Shown piece after piece: positions 18,393 to 27,730 of a stretch of DNA of 64,000 nucleotides. Origin of the DNA: Zhongshania sp. (GTDB lineage Bacteria > Pseudomonadota > Gammaproteobacteria > Pseudomonadales > Spongiibacteraceae); assembly GCF_029212375.1 (NCBI RefSeq), contig NZ_JARGNU010000015.1, positions 1 through 64,000 of the forward strand, written 5' to 3'. Position numbers and translations under genes: made by a program. The notes under the pieces were generated by a model. The model searched no databases and was not told the origin of the DNA. It saw only the letters and a program-made list of their open reading frames with translations. How positions within the stretch are numbered: position 1 is the first letter of the stretch; every line of letters begins with the position of its first letter.

Positions 18393-20801
18393 TTAGAACT
18401 CAAGTTTAAGTTTTGCGCCATACAGTTTGGGGGCGCCATAGTTTGCTTGTATACCGTAGTCGTTCTCGAGCAACTGAACAAAATAGAGTTCATCTTTCGC
18501 GTTACTCACGTATCCGGTCAAGGTTAGGCCCAAGGGCTCGTAGATCCAAGATATGCGACCACCCCAAAGCTCATACTGCGGTTGCAGTGCATTGGGATTG
18601 CCCGACGACGTAAGATAAAATTCACTCTTATAGGCGTAATCAATACCAATTTCTATATCACCAAAGGCACCAAACTGCAGGAACTGGTTAATAGAAACGT
18701 TTGAGCTAAAGCGCGGCGTGCGCGCTACGCGATTGCCAGTGAAATCACGGCCAGGAAGCTGGGTTAGCGCGCCAGGGCCGTAAGTTAAGCCGGTGTTTTC
18801 GTCAAAGCCAGAGCCATCTTTATAATCTGTGTAAATCGCGTCGATATAGGAAGCGCCGGTATTAATTGCCAGGCCTGGGTTCAAGTTAGCCATGGGTTGC
18901 CACAGTGCTTCTAACTCTACACCTTCGGTTTGCGACTCGCCGGCATTAAAGAATCGCACCACACCGCCCGATGTTAGCGACACTATCGACGCTATTGGAC
19001 GGTCTGTTGTGGACTGAAAGATGGCGCCATTGAATCGCAGCGTGTCATCAAATAGATCTGATTTAAAGCCGAGTTCAAATGCCGTTGTTGTAGATTTGTC
19101 TACCGCGTCAGGTGCCGAGAAGAAGTTTAGAATATTATAGGTCTGACTTTTAAATGCGCGCGAAGCCGATGCAAACACCTGCACAGAATCGCTGGCAAAC
19201 CACTGCAATGCAAATCGAGGAGCAATTGATTCATCACTGATATCTGGAACAGAGAAATTCGCTACATTGATATTCTGGCTACGATCATCGCCTTTAAAAT
19301 ATTCAATATTGTTTTGTCTATTAACCAGCGGGTCTACAACGTCTAGGTAATTTCTTACCAAACCGCGGGTTTCTTCTTGGTAGCGCACACCCACTGTTGC
19401 GGTTACATTTTCTGTGAGACGGTAATCTCCCTGGGCGTAGATCGAGTCAGACTCGATGGTGATGTTACCACCTGACTCCAAGGTAATTGGTAGACCAGTA
19501 ATAGGATGGAGAATATCCGTTACGATATCTGGCAGTGCATCCAGAATACTGCCTATTCCGGTTTCACCCGATATTTCAAAGAAAATTCGATCAAAGCCAC
19601 CACCCGCTTCCAAGTGATATAAACCCGCAACCCACGTTAAGTCTTCCGAAAGCCATGTTTCTTCGTTGGAGCTTATTTGTAGTTCAAAGGTTTCTTGGAA
19701 TGTTGGCTCATCGTAAGTATGAAAACTGGTGCGTTCAAACTCGGTGCCGTCATAATCGGTGTGGGCGCCAAGATCATTTTGAACATTAGATTTTTGATCT
19801 GAATACACAAACTTCAAGTCGACCGGCCCAGCCGCCCACTCGGCAATAAAGCCCAGCAGATCACTTTCGCTAGAGACAAATCCTGTCACATTATTTTTTG
19901 AAATGCGGTCAGGTTCATCGGGAACAGAGCCTATTGCTAAGCCTAATGGCTTAATATTTTCATTACGCAATGACTCCGCAATAACCTGCTCGGACTCTTG
20001 GTAAATGCCCGTTAATGTAATTGACTCACCCAAAAAATATCGGATCTTTACGCGCAGGCTTTTGGAGTAGTCGTCTAAGGCCTCGGTTTCTGTGCCAAAA
20101 AGCATATTCTTTCCGTACGGTTCGCGCTTGTCATCGTAATAAGATACGGACGCCGCCAAATCTTCGGTTAACGCCGCTGCGCCGTAAAATAGAATATGTT
20201 CAGCTTCGTAATTACCTTTATTGTAGGTAAGCTCGGCGCGATAGCCTTCGGTAGGCAAAGACTTAGAGATAATACTAATGGCACCGCCGGTCGCCGAACG
20301 ACCAAACAGTGTTCCCTGCGGTCCCTTAAGTACCTCTATACGTTCAACCGGACCAATAGCGTCTTGCTTGCCGTGTGAGCCCGCAATATTAATATTGTCG
20401 ATATAAGTAGCAACACTGGGTTCTGAGTTGGGAAGGAATGCCTCACTACCTACGCCTCGCAAATAGATAAGCGTGTAACCATATTGTTCTGTGAAGGTGA
20501 GTCCCGGCGTTATTTTTTGCAAATCTGCGGTGTCTTCAATACCAAAGGCTTCTAACTTTTCGCCACCTATCGCCGCCATGGTGATGGGTACATCTTGCGA
20601 ATTCTCTTCTCGTTTCTGGGCGGTAACTACGACCTCTTCTAATAGTCGGTTGGTTCTTTTCTTCGCTACTGGGGCATCTTGTGCTTCTACAGAAAATGCT
20701 AACAAGGGACTACTTACCACCAATATTCGCGCCGACGTTTTAACGATAGCGCCGAATCGACTTGGCCCGTTCAATGCTCTTATCACCTCAAGTACTCCCA
20801 T
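18393..20801 (-). CDS. TonB-dependent outer-membrane receptor
   Basis: 802 aa. A signal sequence (about 1-40, ending VEAQ) and a TonB-box-like stretch EEVVVTAQKR (about 55-64) precede the plug domain (about 65-180, IERIEVLKGPQGTLFGRSATGGAISIISK). The 22-strand barrel ends in a terminal aromatic (KLKLEF). It belongs to the large receptor subgroup common in marine degraders, used for steroids, terpenes or other hydrophobics as well as siderophores. Context beside a hydroxylase operon, with a shared operator 48 nt upstream, suggests uptake of that pathway's substrate. ATG 20801 has a weak ribosome-binding site; a TTG at 20774 is an alternative. Confidence 0.9.
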   Translation of the reverse strand: MGVLEVIRALNGPSRFGAIVKTSARILVVSSPLLAFSVEAQDAPVAKKRTNRLLEEVVVTAQKREENSQDVPITMAAIGGEKLEAFGIEDTADLQKITPGLTFTEQYGYTLIYLRGVGSEAFLPNSEPSVATYIDNINIAGSHGKQDAIGPVERIEVLKGPQGTLFGRSATGGAISIISKSLPTEGYRAELTYNKGNYEAEHILFYGAAALTEDLAASVSYYDDKREPYGKNMLFGTETEALDDYSKSLRVKIRYFLGESITLTGIYQESEQVIAESLRNENIKPLGLAIGSVPDEPDRISKNNVTGFVSSESDLLGFIAEWAAGPVDLKFVYSDQKSNVQNDLGAHTDYDGTEFERTSFHTYDEPTFQETFELQISSNEETWLSEDLTWVAGLYHLEAGGGFDRIFFEISGETGIGSILDALPDIVTDILHPITGLPITLESGGNITIESDSIYAQGDYRLTENVTATVGVRYQEETRGLVRNYLDVVDPLVNRQNNIEYFKGDDRSQNINVANFSVPDISDESIAPRFALQWFASDSVQVFASASRAFKSQTYNILNFFSAPDAVDKSTTTAFELGFKSDLFDDTLRFNGAIFQSTTDRPIASIVSLTSGGVVRFFNAGESQTEGVELEALWQPMANLNPGLAINTGASYIDAIYTDYKDGSGFDENTGLTYGPGALTQLPGRDFTGNRVARTPRFSSNVSINQFLQFGAFGDIEIGIDYAYKSEFYLTSSGNPNALQPQYELWGGRISWIYEPLGLTLTGYVSNAKDELYFVQLLENDYGIQANYGAPKLYGAKLKLEF

Positions 20802-20848
20802 ACCGAATTTTTATTTGCTGTATTGTCTATTCAGCGACGCCACTATAC

Positions 20849-20865
20849 CCAAACCCTAAGTTTGG
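20849..20865. promoter_or_regulatory. Operator-like palindrome, site A
   Basis: Reads CCAAACTTAGGGTTTGG on the minus strand: CCAAAC and GTTTGG arms around 5 nt, perfectly symmetric. It lies 48 nt upstream of the TonB receptor start. Sites B (24141), C (27487) and D (27608) are close variants. Confidence 0.7.
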
Positions 20866-21037
20866 TTTTTACCCAAGCCTAGAATACTGAGTAGTAGAGC
20901 AACGCTTAGCTCACCTTGAAATTGAATAATGAATCGGCGTGTATTCTGGGATAGCAATATAATTATGTAGTGTTACTACGCCAGAAATATCTTTATATAA
21001 CAAGCCACTAGCACCCGTGATAAATAGCTTCTTAATA

Positions 21038-21832
21038 CTAGCGGCCGGTGAATTTAGCCATTTCGCGCTTGATAAAGGCGCTCACACCAATTTTGAAATC
21101 TGCTGTTTTCGTCGCCGCGCAAAACGCGGCGCGCTCGGCATGGAGTTGCTCCTGAAGACTGTTAGTACGTCCCTCTCGAACCAACTTTTTATATTGGCTA
21201 TACGCTAGGGTCGGCCCCGCCGCGATTTTGGCTGCCAACTTGTCTGTTTCAATTTGCAAATCATTAGCAGACACCAGCTTATTCACCAACCCGTACTGCA
21301 ACGCCTCTTCGGCAGACCAGGTTTCACCTAGGTACATTAAGGCTGCAGCGCGACGCTCACCCAATAGCCGCGGTAAAAAATAGCTTCCGCCGCAATCTGG
21401 CGGTGCGCCAATTTTGTCGTAGGCGAGCATAAACCGCGTTTCGGTGGCGGCAATGCTTAAGTCTGCCGCCGCCATTAGGCTGATACCCGCGCCGGCCACC
21501 GCGCCGTGTACACTGGCCAATACTGGAGCGGGATGATGTTGAAAAGTCATCACCACCGGTTCTAGGGCATCGAGAAGTTGCTTAACGGTGCTATCCGCCG
21601 TATCGAAGTCGCTGGCAAACCCAGCCAAATCACCACCCGCCATAAAAGCGCGGCCCGCGCCCCGCACAATAATGCAACGCAAATCTGGTCGTGCAGCTAA
21701 CTTGGCGGCAACGGATTGCATAGCCTCTGCTGTTGCTACATCTAAGGCATTTAAAACCGCGGGGCGATTCACCGTCATAGTCGCAATTAACCGCGTTTCA
21801 TCTATCTCTAAGGTCGCTAGTTCCATTGCCAT
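21038..21832 (-). CDS. Enoyl-CoA hydratase/isomerase family protein (PaaG-like)
   Basis: 264 aa crotonase fold. The oxyanion-hole segments are GAGRAFMAGGDLAGFA (about 58-73) and VHGAVAGAGISLMAAADLSIAA (about 109-130). The first catalytic Glu of classical hydratases is absent. The second is Asp in APPDCGGSYFLPRLLG, the arrangement of PaaG-type isomerases. Isomerisation or ring-chain processing of a CoA thioester is therefore more likely than plain beta-oxidation hydration. It is last in the hydroxylase-reductase operon, 6 nt after the reductase stop, with GAGGTGG as ribosome-binding site. Confidence 0.87.
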   Translation of the reverse strand: MAMELATLEIDETRLIATMTVNRPAVLNALDVATAEAMQSVAAKLAARPDLRCIIVRGAGRAFMAGGDLAGFASDFDTADSTVKQLLDALEPVVMTFQHHPAPVLASVHGAVAGAGISLMAAADLSIAATETRFMLAYDKIGAPPDCGGSYFLPRLLGERRAAALMYLGETWSAEEALQYGLVNKLVSANDLQIETDKLAAKIAAGPTLAYSQYKKLVREGRTNSLQEQLHAERAAFCAATKTADFKIGVSAFIKREMAKFTGR

Positions 21833-21838
21833 ACCACC

Positions 21839-22906
21839 TCAGCCTGTGGGCATAAATTTATCGGCGTGAATTCGCTCGGGGTTCATACCCATTGCAATCA
21901 ATTTGGCCTCAACGGCATTCACCATCGGCAAGCCGCCACACACAAACGCCGCGACGCTAGAAAAATCCACACCTAATTGCTCATTGATTGGCGCCGTCAC
22001 CAAGCCCCTAGCGCCCTGCCATGTCGAGTTTTCTGGCTCGTGAGATACAATGGGGATGATACGCACCCTGCCAGGAAAACGGGTTTGCAGCGCTGCCAAT
22101 TTATCCATGGCGAATAATTCATTCGCGAATTTAACGCCGAAGATCACTACAAATTTGGCATGAGCTGAACTTGATAAGCGCTGTTCTAAAATAGACAATA
22201 CCGGCGCAAGGCCTGTGCCACCGGCCACACATATGCCAGAGGTATCGGCGTCATCAATACCCATTACACCGTAGGGGCCATGCAACCACATCTTTAGGCC
22301 TGTACGGTCTTCCTTAAACAGCCATTCAGAAAACTGCCCACCTGGTAGCCGCTTTATTAAAAAGCCCACTTCGGTGGCGCCAACGCCAGCTTCTGCAGGG
22401 GGCGCATCGCTAAAGCTAAAACAGCGACGCACAAAGGACCCAGATTCGGCGAGAAAGCCATATTGGCCAGCTTCGTATTGAAACGGCGTTTCTAGGGCAA
22501 TTCTAAGTTCTATTACTTCGCCTGGTAGCCGCTTCCATAGCGATATTCGGCCAGCGACTTGTTGCTCTGGCACCACGTGGTGCTGGCCCAATTTAATCTC
22601 GATATTTATATTGCCGCGCACTTTGCCTTGGCAGGCCAAGAAATAGCCACTTTCGATTTCGGCATTGGTCAACGGCGACAGCGCAAGATCGACCATTGGC
22701 GTTACTTTTCCAGAAATCAATTTGGTCTTGCACTGACCACAAACTCCAACGCGGCAATTGTGGGGATAGTCTATGCCTTGATCTAGCGCGGCCTTAAGTA
22801 GCATGTCATTTCGGTTTACCGAGAAGCCGTCTTTATTTGAGTCACCAACTGACACGGAGCAAATTTGCTCGGCAGCTAAATTGCGCTGCGCGCGTACATC
22901 ATTCAT
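21839..22906 (-). CDS. Ferredoxin-NAD(P)H reductase, XylA-like electron-transfer component
   Basis: About 355 aa. An N-terminal plant-type 2Fe-2S domain has CRVGVCGQCK and a distal FLACQGKV cysteine. The FAD domain carries RRCFSFSDAP, and the NAD domain carries GGTGLAPVLSIL and CGGLPMVNAVEAKL. The order matches XylA and similar reductases that pass electrons from NADH to membrane di-iron hydroxylases. The partner hydroxylase is the gene immediately upstream (27 nt gap). A GTG at 22930 is in frame, but ATG 22906 with GAGG 8 nt upstream is preferred. Confidence 0.92.
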   Translation of the reverse strand: MNDVRAQRNLAAEQICSVSVGDSNKDGFSVNRNDMLLKAALDQGIDYPHNCRVGVCGQCKTKLISGKVTPMVDLALSPLTNAEIESGYFLACQGKVRGNINIEIKLGQHHVVPEQQVAGRISLWKRLPGEVIELRIALETPFQYEAGQYGFLAESGSFVRRCFSFSDAPPAEAGVGATEVGFLIKRLPGGQFSEWLFKEDRTGLKMWLHGPYGVMGIDDADTSGICVAGGTGLAPVLSILEQRLSSSAHAKFVVIFGVKFANELFAMDKLAALQTRFPGRVRIIPIVSHEPENSTWQGARGLVTAPINEQLGVDFSSVAAFVCGGLPMVNAVEAKLIAMGMNPERIHADKFMPTG

Positions 22907-22932
22907 TACTTCTACCTCGTTCAAGCGCACTA

Positions 22933-24054
22933 CTAAGCAAGCGCCATTGCACCTGAATTTAAATTAGATGAGTCGTTATTTAACTCGTCCCAACCCGCGC
23001 GCGTGTTCTCCCTCGCGGCAATTTCTCGCTCTTGGGCGTTGGCGTAGTGGTCATCCCAATCTTTTAATAGAGGCTTCATCGCCATCATGAATAATGGCGG
23101 AATAAACGCCATAATCACGCACAAAATAAAGGGCGGTTGCTTGGGGCCAATTTCATCTGGCGCCAACTCGTAGAACGGCTTATAGCTGTCGTCGTGATGA
23201 CCTGCGTGGTTGGTAATTTCCAAGGCCAAAATTCGGGTAAATGGCGTTAGGTGATTCCATGTGTGATGCTTTTTAAAACGGCCGGGCGTTGCCGAAACCA
23301 ATCCGTAATGATTGCAGTAGTTAAATACTTCCAACTGCATACGAGGGCCGAGAATCAGTGTTGCGCAGGCCAGCCCGCCACCCACCAAACCACCAACGGA
23401 AAACAGCACGGCAAGAAACAGCGAGAAGTACGCAACTTTAAATACCCAGGCATTGCGAAGGTCGTACCACTTGCGGCCGCGCTTGGTCCACATCATTTTT
23501 TCAAGGTGGTAGGACTCTTTCCACTGGCCCGGAAAAGTACGAGTGAAATGGCCGTAAACGGTGTCGCCGCGGCGGGCGTAGTCTGGGTCAGTGGGGGTGG
23601 CGGTATGCATATGATGAGTCACCACATGGGTGATCTCCCGCCAGGGGTCAAACACTAGGCACTGACCAATCCGCCCTAAGGTTCGCAGCGCTAGGCCTTC
23701 GCGGTGAAACAGTTCATGCACTGGCGGCGCGCCAATAACAAAGCCAATCATAACGGTGCCTAAAAACGCGCCGGTCTGCGCTGCGCCGCCAACAAAATGG
23801 CCGTTGCCAGCAAGGTAAGCGTAAAAGAATATATTGGCAAAACACGCTAATACTGTGCAGGTAATTACCGCGTCGTAAATCCACGGATATCGCGTGTCGC
23901 GGATATGATGGCTGGGCTTAAGAAAGGCATCAAAACACAGTATCCACATAAGTACGGCGAAGCCGACCCACGCGTAGGCACCACCAAGCGCCATACCCCA
24001 CGCATGTAATACGAGGATAAACGGTGAAAGTAAGTACTTTATATAGTCGGTCAT
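22933..24054 (-). CDS. AlkB/XylM-type di-iron membrane hydroxylase
   Basis: About 373 aa, the size of xylene or p-cymene monooxygenase hydroxylases. Six or so helices and the histidine boxes HELFHR (113-118), HVVTHHMHTATPTDP (143-157) and NHAGHHDD (282-289), plus NYCNHYGL, form the di-iron site of the integral-membrane hydroxylase family. It likely inserts oxygen into a methyl group of an alkyl-aromatic, terpenoid or alkane. The exact substrate cannot be told. Electrons come from the adjacent XylA-like reductase. A TTG at 24090 is in frame; ATG 24054 with AGGAA is chosen. Operator site B lies 87 nt upstream. Confidence 0.92.
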   Translation of the reverse strand: MTDYIKYLLSPFILVLHAWGMALGGAYAWVGFAVLMWILCFDAFLKPSHHIRDTRYPWIYDAVITCTVLACFANIFFYAYLAGNGHFVGGAAQTGAFLGTVMIGFVIGAPPVHELFHREGLALRTLGRIGQCLVFDPWREITHVVTHHMHTATPTDPDYARRGDTVYGHFTRTFPGQWKESYHLEKMMWTKRGRKWYDLRNAWVFKVAYFSLFLAVLFSVGGLVGGGLACATLILGPRMQLEVFNYCNHYGLVSATPGRFKKHHTWNHLTPFTRILALEITNHAGHHDDSYKPFYELAPDEIGPKQPPFILCVIMAFIPPLFMMAMKPLLKDWDDHYANAQEREIAARENTRAGWDELNNDSSNLNSGAMALA

Positions 24055-24140
24055 GGCTAATTTCCTGTTGTCATTTTCCGGAGGTAACAACCGGTAAAAA
24101 CGTTACAGTGATAGCTTGAACGAAGTTGGGAACAGCCGCC

Positions 24141-24156
24141 CCATCCCTAAGTTTGG
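24141..24156. promoter_or_regulatory. Operator-like palindrome, site B
   Basis: Reads CCAAACTTAGGGATGG on the minus strand, sharing the first 12 bases with site A. It lies 87 nt upstream of the hydroxylase start, inside the 185-nt gap separating it from the LAL regulator gene. Confidence 0.68.
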
Positions 24157-24239
24157 CAATCCAAAATGCCTGCGCTCAGAGAGCTAGCGCCAGAGCCCTG
24201 TTACAAGACTGTGCTTATTTATTTTAAACCCTTTTAAAT

Positions 24240-26933
24240 TCAGTGCGATATAAGACTAAAGCTGCGCGCTTTTGAAATTGCAGAGGAGCGATTGGCAACC
24301 CCCAATTTATTGTAGAGGTTGTATAAATGCCATTTTACAGTGGCAACAGAAACATAGAGGCGGTCGGCAAGTTGCTGATTGGTTAAGCCAGCATCGATCA
24401 GGTGCAGTAGCTCTAGCTCACGTGGGGTGAGCGCTTCCAGCAGTTTTGGCTCTGCATCTAGACCATCAAGTTGCTCGAGCACCGCAATATTGGCAATGGG
24501 CAGGCTTTGGCATATTTCAGTAAAAAATTCTTTTTCTTTTGCGTCGGCAAAACCCCAGCTTTTGGGCTTGGTTTCATTTACCAAGCCAGCAATAAGGTCG
24601 GTCCGATCCCGAAATGGCCGAATATACCGCCGCTTTGCCGCGTAGCTTATGGCGCGAATAAAATGGCGCGGCGCGTTTTCTGGGTTGGTACCACGCATTG
24701 CACAGGTCATTTGCTGCAGCGATAGCTCCACAAGATGACCACCGCGACCCTGTGCTTTTGCAAGCTCAATTGCCTTGGTAATTCTGGCCTCGGCCTGCGC
24801 GAAGCGACCCTGGGCGAGATCTAGGTCGGCGAGGGTTTGATCTATTAAAAAATTAGTTATTGCGCAATGCTTTTCACTAATAGCATCGGCAGTTAAGCCC
24901 ATGCGTCTAGCCTCCTCTAGTGCGCCGTCGAGGCGTCCTAATCGAAGTAAGCGCTGCACGATAAAACAAGACAGCATTATCGACAGCCGCCACGGAAAGC
25001 CTGAGGCAATGTCCCTAAGCTTGGAGATTGAAATACCTTCGCCCAGCGGCGACGCCCAAAGTTTTACGGCGCAATTGAGGGCGTGCGCGGCGGTGTCTAG
25101 CAAACCGTGACTCTGCAATCGATCCATACTGGCGCGCAATAAGTCTGCGGCCTCGGCGTCGCGGCCAGTCTCAACCGCGGTTAACGCTGCCCACGCCGAT
25201 ATGGTGCTGGTCATGCCAGAATAGTCGCCAGCAAAACTCGCAATGCGCGCTATGGTCTCGCCTGCCTTGTCATAGCTATGGCCAAAGTCACCTTCGTAGA
25301 TACCCACGTGAGCCGATAGCACAGCGACCCACGCCGCGCCGTAGGCGCTATTTGCCTGACCAATGCTGTTTTGTGCATCGCCAAAATATTCTCTGGCACG
25401 CAGAAAATTAAACTGGTTGCTAAAGTGTATACCCACCGCGCAAGATACGGTTGCCACATCAAAGGGGTCGTCATCTTGCTTCGCCGCCAACCATTCCATA
25501 CCCATGTGCTCTACCGCCGAAAAATCGTCGGTATAGGTTGCACAGGTAATGCGAATAACCTCAACGCGGCGGCGCATTTCCGACTCTGCGCCACTGGCGT
25601 TAGTTTCTAAGCGCGCCGATAGGCGGTCTAATTGCCTTGCGGCATAATCGTAACGACGATGAAAAACCAAGGCCCAAACATACCAATAATCTGTTTCTAA
25701 GCCGGGTTCGGTGCCCGCGGCAAGAATCCGCTCAACCCAATTGATGTATTTGCTGAGATCGCCGCGGTCGCGCACAAAATTCTGCGCTACACGCTCTAAA
25801 CACTCTACCGCCACCTTGCTGTCGCCCGCTTCCAAAGCGTAGTCGATTGCCTCGGTCCAGCGGCCGCGCTCCTCAAACCAATACGAGGCTCTCAGTAATA
25901 ATTCGCCGCGTTTAGTATCGCTAATGTGCTGGTTGGCTTGGCCGAGCAAATACTCTCTGAAAAGCGAATGAAGCCGGTATTCGTCGCGGTTTCTGCTCAG
26001 GGGAATAATAAATAAATTATCGCTGATCATGCGCTTTACATACGCTTCAGCGGTGCTATTAGAGGTTAGATATTGACACAGCGAAACGGTAAAACTCTTA
26101 ACCAGCGAAATACTAAATAAAAATTCGCGGAAGGACGGTTCAAAGCCGCTAATCAATTGATCGTTTAGCATTTGCGCAAGATCGACATCGGCGCCGGTAA
26201 ACACCTGTAGCAGCGCTGAAGGGTCGTCGGCCTTGCCCAGAATTATTTGCATTAAGCGCAGCGCCGCCGGCCAGCCCTCGCTAATTTGTAGGGCCCGGTC
26301 AATATCTTCGGTGCTTAGCCTGCTATTCAATTTATCGGTAAACATGGCGCGAACACCGTCGGTGTCCAGCATGAGTTCTTCAAATCCGTACTTGCTCACC
26401 ATGCCTTCTAGCATCGGCCTATAAAGATTAATACTCGGCTGCCGCGTCGCCGCTAATAATAAGTAAAACTTGTTGCCGGTTCTTGATATGAGAATCTCAA
26501 TTAGCGAACTGAGCGTTTCATCGTGACACGCATCCAGATTGTCGATAAACAAAAAGACGGGGTCGTCGGTACCAGAAAATAGCGTGGTAACGCGCTCAAG
26601 GCGCTGCTCAATAGGGTCGTCGCTTCGATGTACATCTTCGCTACGAAAATAGCTTTCGCCAAGTGGCGCCAAAAAATATTCTAGCCGCGCCAATACACGC
26701 TCTGCACTGTCGTCATAATCGGATAGGCAAACCCAGTAACTGCTTGCGCCATTACTGACTGCAAAGCTGTATAACGCGCTCATTAAAACGGTTTTGCCAT
26801 AACCCGTGGGCGCAATAATTTGCGACACCTTGGTTGGCGGAAGGCCCAATTCAGTGAGCTTTTGGTAAGCTTTTGTGCGCACGAGCGGAAACGCAAAACT
26901 CGGTGGCTCATGACGCTGCAGGGAGTGTCGCAT
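24240..26933 (-). CDS. MalT-like LuxR-family (LAL) transcriptional regulator
   Basis: 897 aa, the usual size of large ATP-binding LuxR regulators. Walker A is APTGYGKT (41-48) and Walker B FLFIDNLDA (about 128-136). An STAND-type NTPase and helical TPR-like repeats fill the middle (about 380-800). A GerE/LuxR helix-turn-helix ends the protein (ALTPRELELLHLIDAGLTNQ at about 833 onward). Such proteins sense an inducer, bind ATP, oligomerise and activate catabolic promoters. It lies directly upstream of the hydroxylase operon and within 6.2 kb of all four CCAAAC palindromes, so it is the leading candidate to bind them. Confidence 0.93.
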   Translation of the reverse strand: MRHSLQRHEPPSFAFPLVRTKAYQKLTELGLPPTKVSQIIAPTGYGKTVLMSALYSFAVSNGASSYWVCLSDYDDSAERVLARLEYFLAPLGESYFRSEDVHRSDDPIEQRLERVTTLFSGTDDPVFLFIDNLDACHDETLSSLIEILISRTGNKFYLLLAATRQPSINLYRPMLEGMVSKYGFEELMLDTDGVRAMFTDKLNSRLSTEDIDRALQISEGWPAALRLMQIILGKADDPSALLQVFTGADVDLAQMLNDQLISGFEPSFREFLFSISLVKSFTVSLCQYLTSNSTAEAYVKRMISDNLFIIPLSRNRDEYRLHSLFREYLLGQANQHISDTKRGELLLRASYWFEERGRWTEAIDYALEAGDSKVAVECLERVAQNFVRDRGDLSKYINWVERILAAGTEPGLETDYWYVWALVFHRRYDYAARQLDRLSARLETNASGAESEMRRRVEVIRITCATYTDDFSAVEHMGMEWLAAKQDDDPFDVATVSCAVGIHFSNQFNFLRAREYFGDAQNSIGQANSAYGAAWVAVLSAHVGIYEGDFGHSYDKAGETIARIASFAGDYSGMTSTISAWAALTAVETGRDAEAADLLRASMDRLQSHGLLDTAAHALNCAVKLWASPLGEGISISKLRDIASGFPWRLSIMLSCFIVQRLLRLGRLDGALEEARRMGLTADAISEKHCAITNFLIDQTLADLDLAQGRFAQAEARITKAIELAKAQGRGGHLVELSLQQMTCAMRGTNPENAPRHFIRAISYAAKRRYIRPFRDRTDLIAGLVNETKPKSWGFADAKEKEFFTEICQSLPIANIAVLEQLDGLDAEPKLLEALTPRELELLHLIDAGLTNQQLADRLYVSVATVKWHLYNLYNKLGVANRSSAISKARSFSLISH

Positions 26934-27069
26934 AGTTTTTTTACTTATTAGCGGGCAGAAAACAATAACATGAACACTTAGATGCTCGCCAGAGACGATA
27001 TCTTAAGAAGCCTGCAGCAACTTCGCACCAAGCTTCTATATTAAAAACCAGTGCGCTGTGCGCTAGGGA

Positions 27070-27426
27070 TTATCCCACCATAAAGGCAGGAAAATACAAG
27101 AAGCTTAGCCCGATCACCGCGAGCATACCATGCCCCGCATACGTCCAAATTGGCGCCTTCTTTGGGAATAAAACACGGAAGAAAATCAAACCGCCGATGA
27201 GGCCTAGGGAAAAAATACCTAACGACCACCACGCGTAACTTCCGCCCTCGTCGCCAAACCGTAAATTAACCACAAAGAAAGCCGCTAGCCCAAATAGTGC
27301 TGCCATACCATGAACCGCACCAAGCCATGTAGGTAGGGAAACTTTAAGCGTTCGCATTACCGCAATCGACAGTCCGGCAAGGGATATGCTTGCAAAATAG
27401 AGAAATAAATAGAAATACGGAGCCAT
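27070..27426 (-). CDS. Hypothetical four-helix membrane protein
   Basis: 118 aa with four predicted transmembrane helices (about 5-22, 33-53, 66-84, 95-115) and short loops, one carrying NLRFGDEGGSYAWW. Family not recognised. It probably lies in the inner membrane. Site C lies about 60 nt upstream, tying it to the hydrocarbon island. It may help tolerate or traffic a hydrophobic compound, but that is inference from location only. Confidence 0.7.
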   Translation of the reverse strand: MAPYFYLFLYFASISLAGLSIAVMRTLKVSLPTWLGAVHGMAALFGLAAFFVVNLRFGDEGGSYAWWSLGIFSLGLIGGLIFFRVLFPKKAPIWTYAGHGMLAVIGLSFLYFPAFMVG

Positions 27427-27486
27427 TTGAAAACCACTATTATTGAATATTAGGCGGATAGTCTAACACTCTTTAACGGCACAACC

Positions 27487-27502
27487 CCAACCAAAGGTTT
27501 GG
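27487..27502. promoter_or_regulatory. Operator-like palindrome, site C
   Basis: Reads CCAAACCTTTGGTTGG on the minus strand, about 60 nt upstream of the start of the 118-aa membrane protein. A possible -10 element TAGACT follows 21 nt further on; site A has TAGACA at a similar 19-nt spacing. Confidence 0.62.
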
Positions 27503-27607
27503 CTCGCTAATCACGCCTACCCAAACTTCACTCGCCTAGTAGCCGCGCCGCGGTAGCTTAGAGGCCATGCTGCGATCTTATGAAATGTGACGCGGTCCTC
27601 ATGTTTG

Positions 27608-27623
27608 CCAAACTTTGGTTTGG
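27608..27623. promoter_or_regulatory. Operator-like palindrome, site D
   Basis: Reads CCAAACTTTGGTTTGG on the plus strand, 107 nt upstream of the secreted-protein gene at 27731. It faces site C across the 304-nt gap 27427-27730, which otherwise holds no gene. Confidence 0.65.
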
Positions 27624-27730
27624 TGCCCCCAGGCCCAACAAGACGCACACTGGCTTGGCTAAAAAACCAACACCTATTGTTATAACCATAAGAATCGCTA
27701 GATGGGTTTACTGAATCCAAGGAATACACT

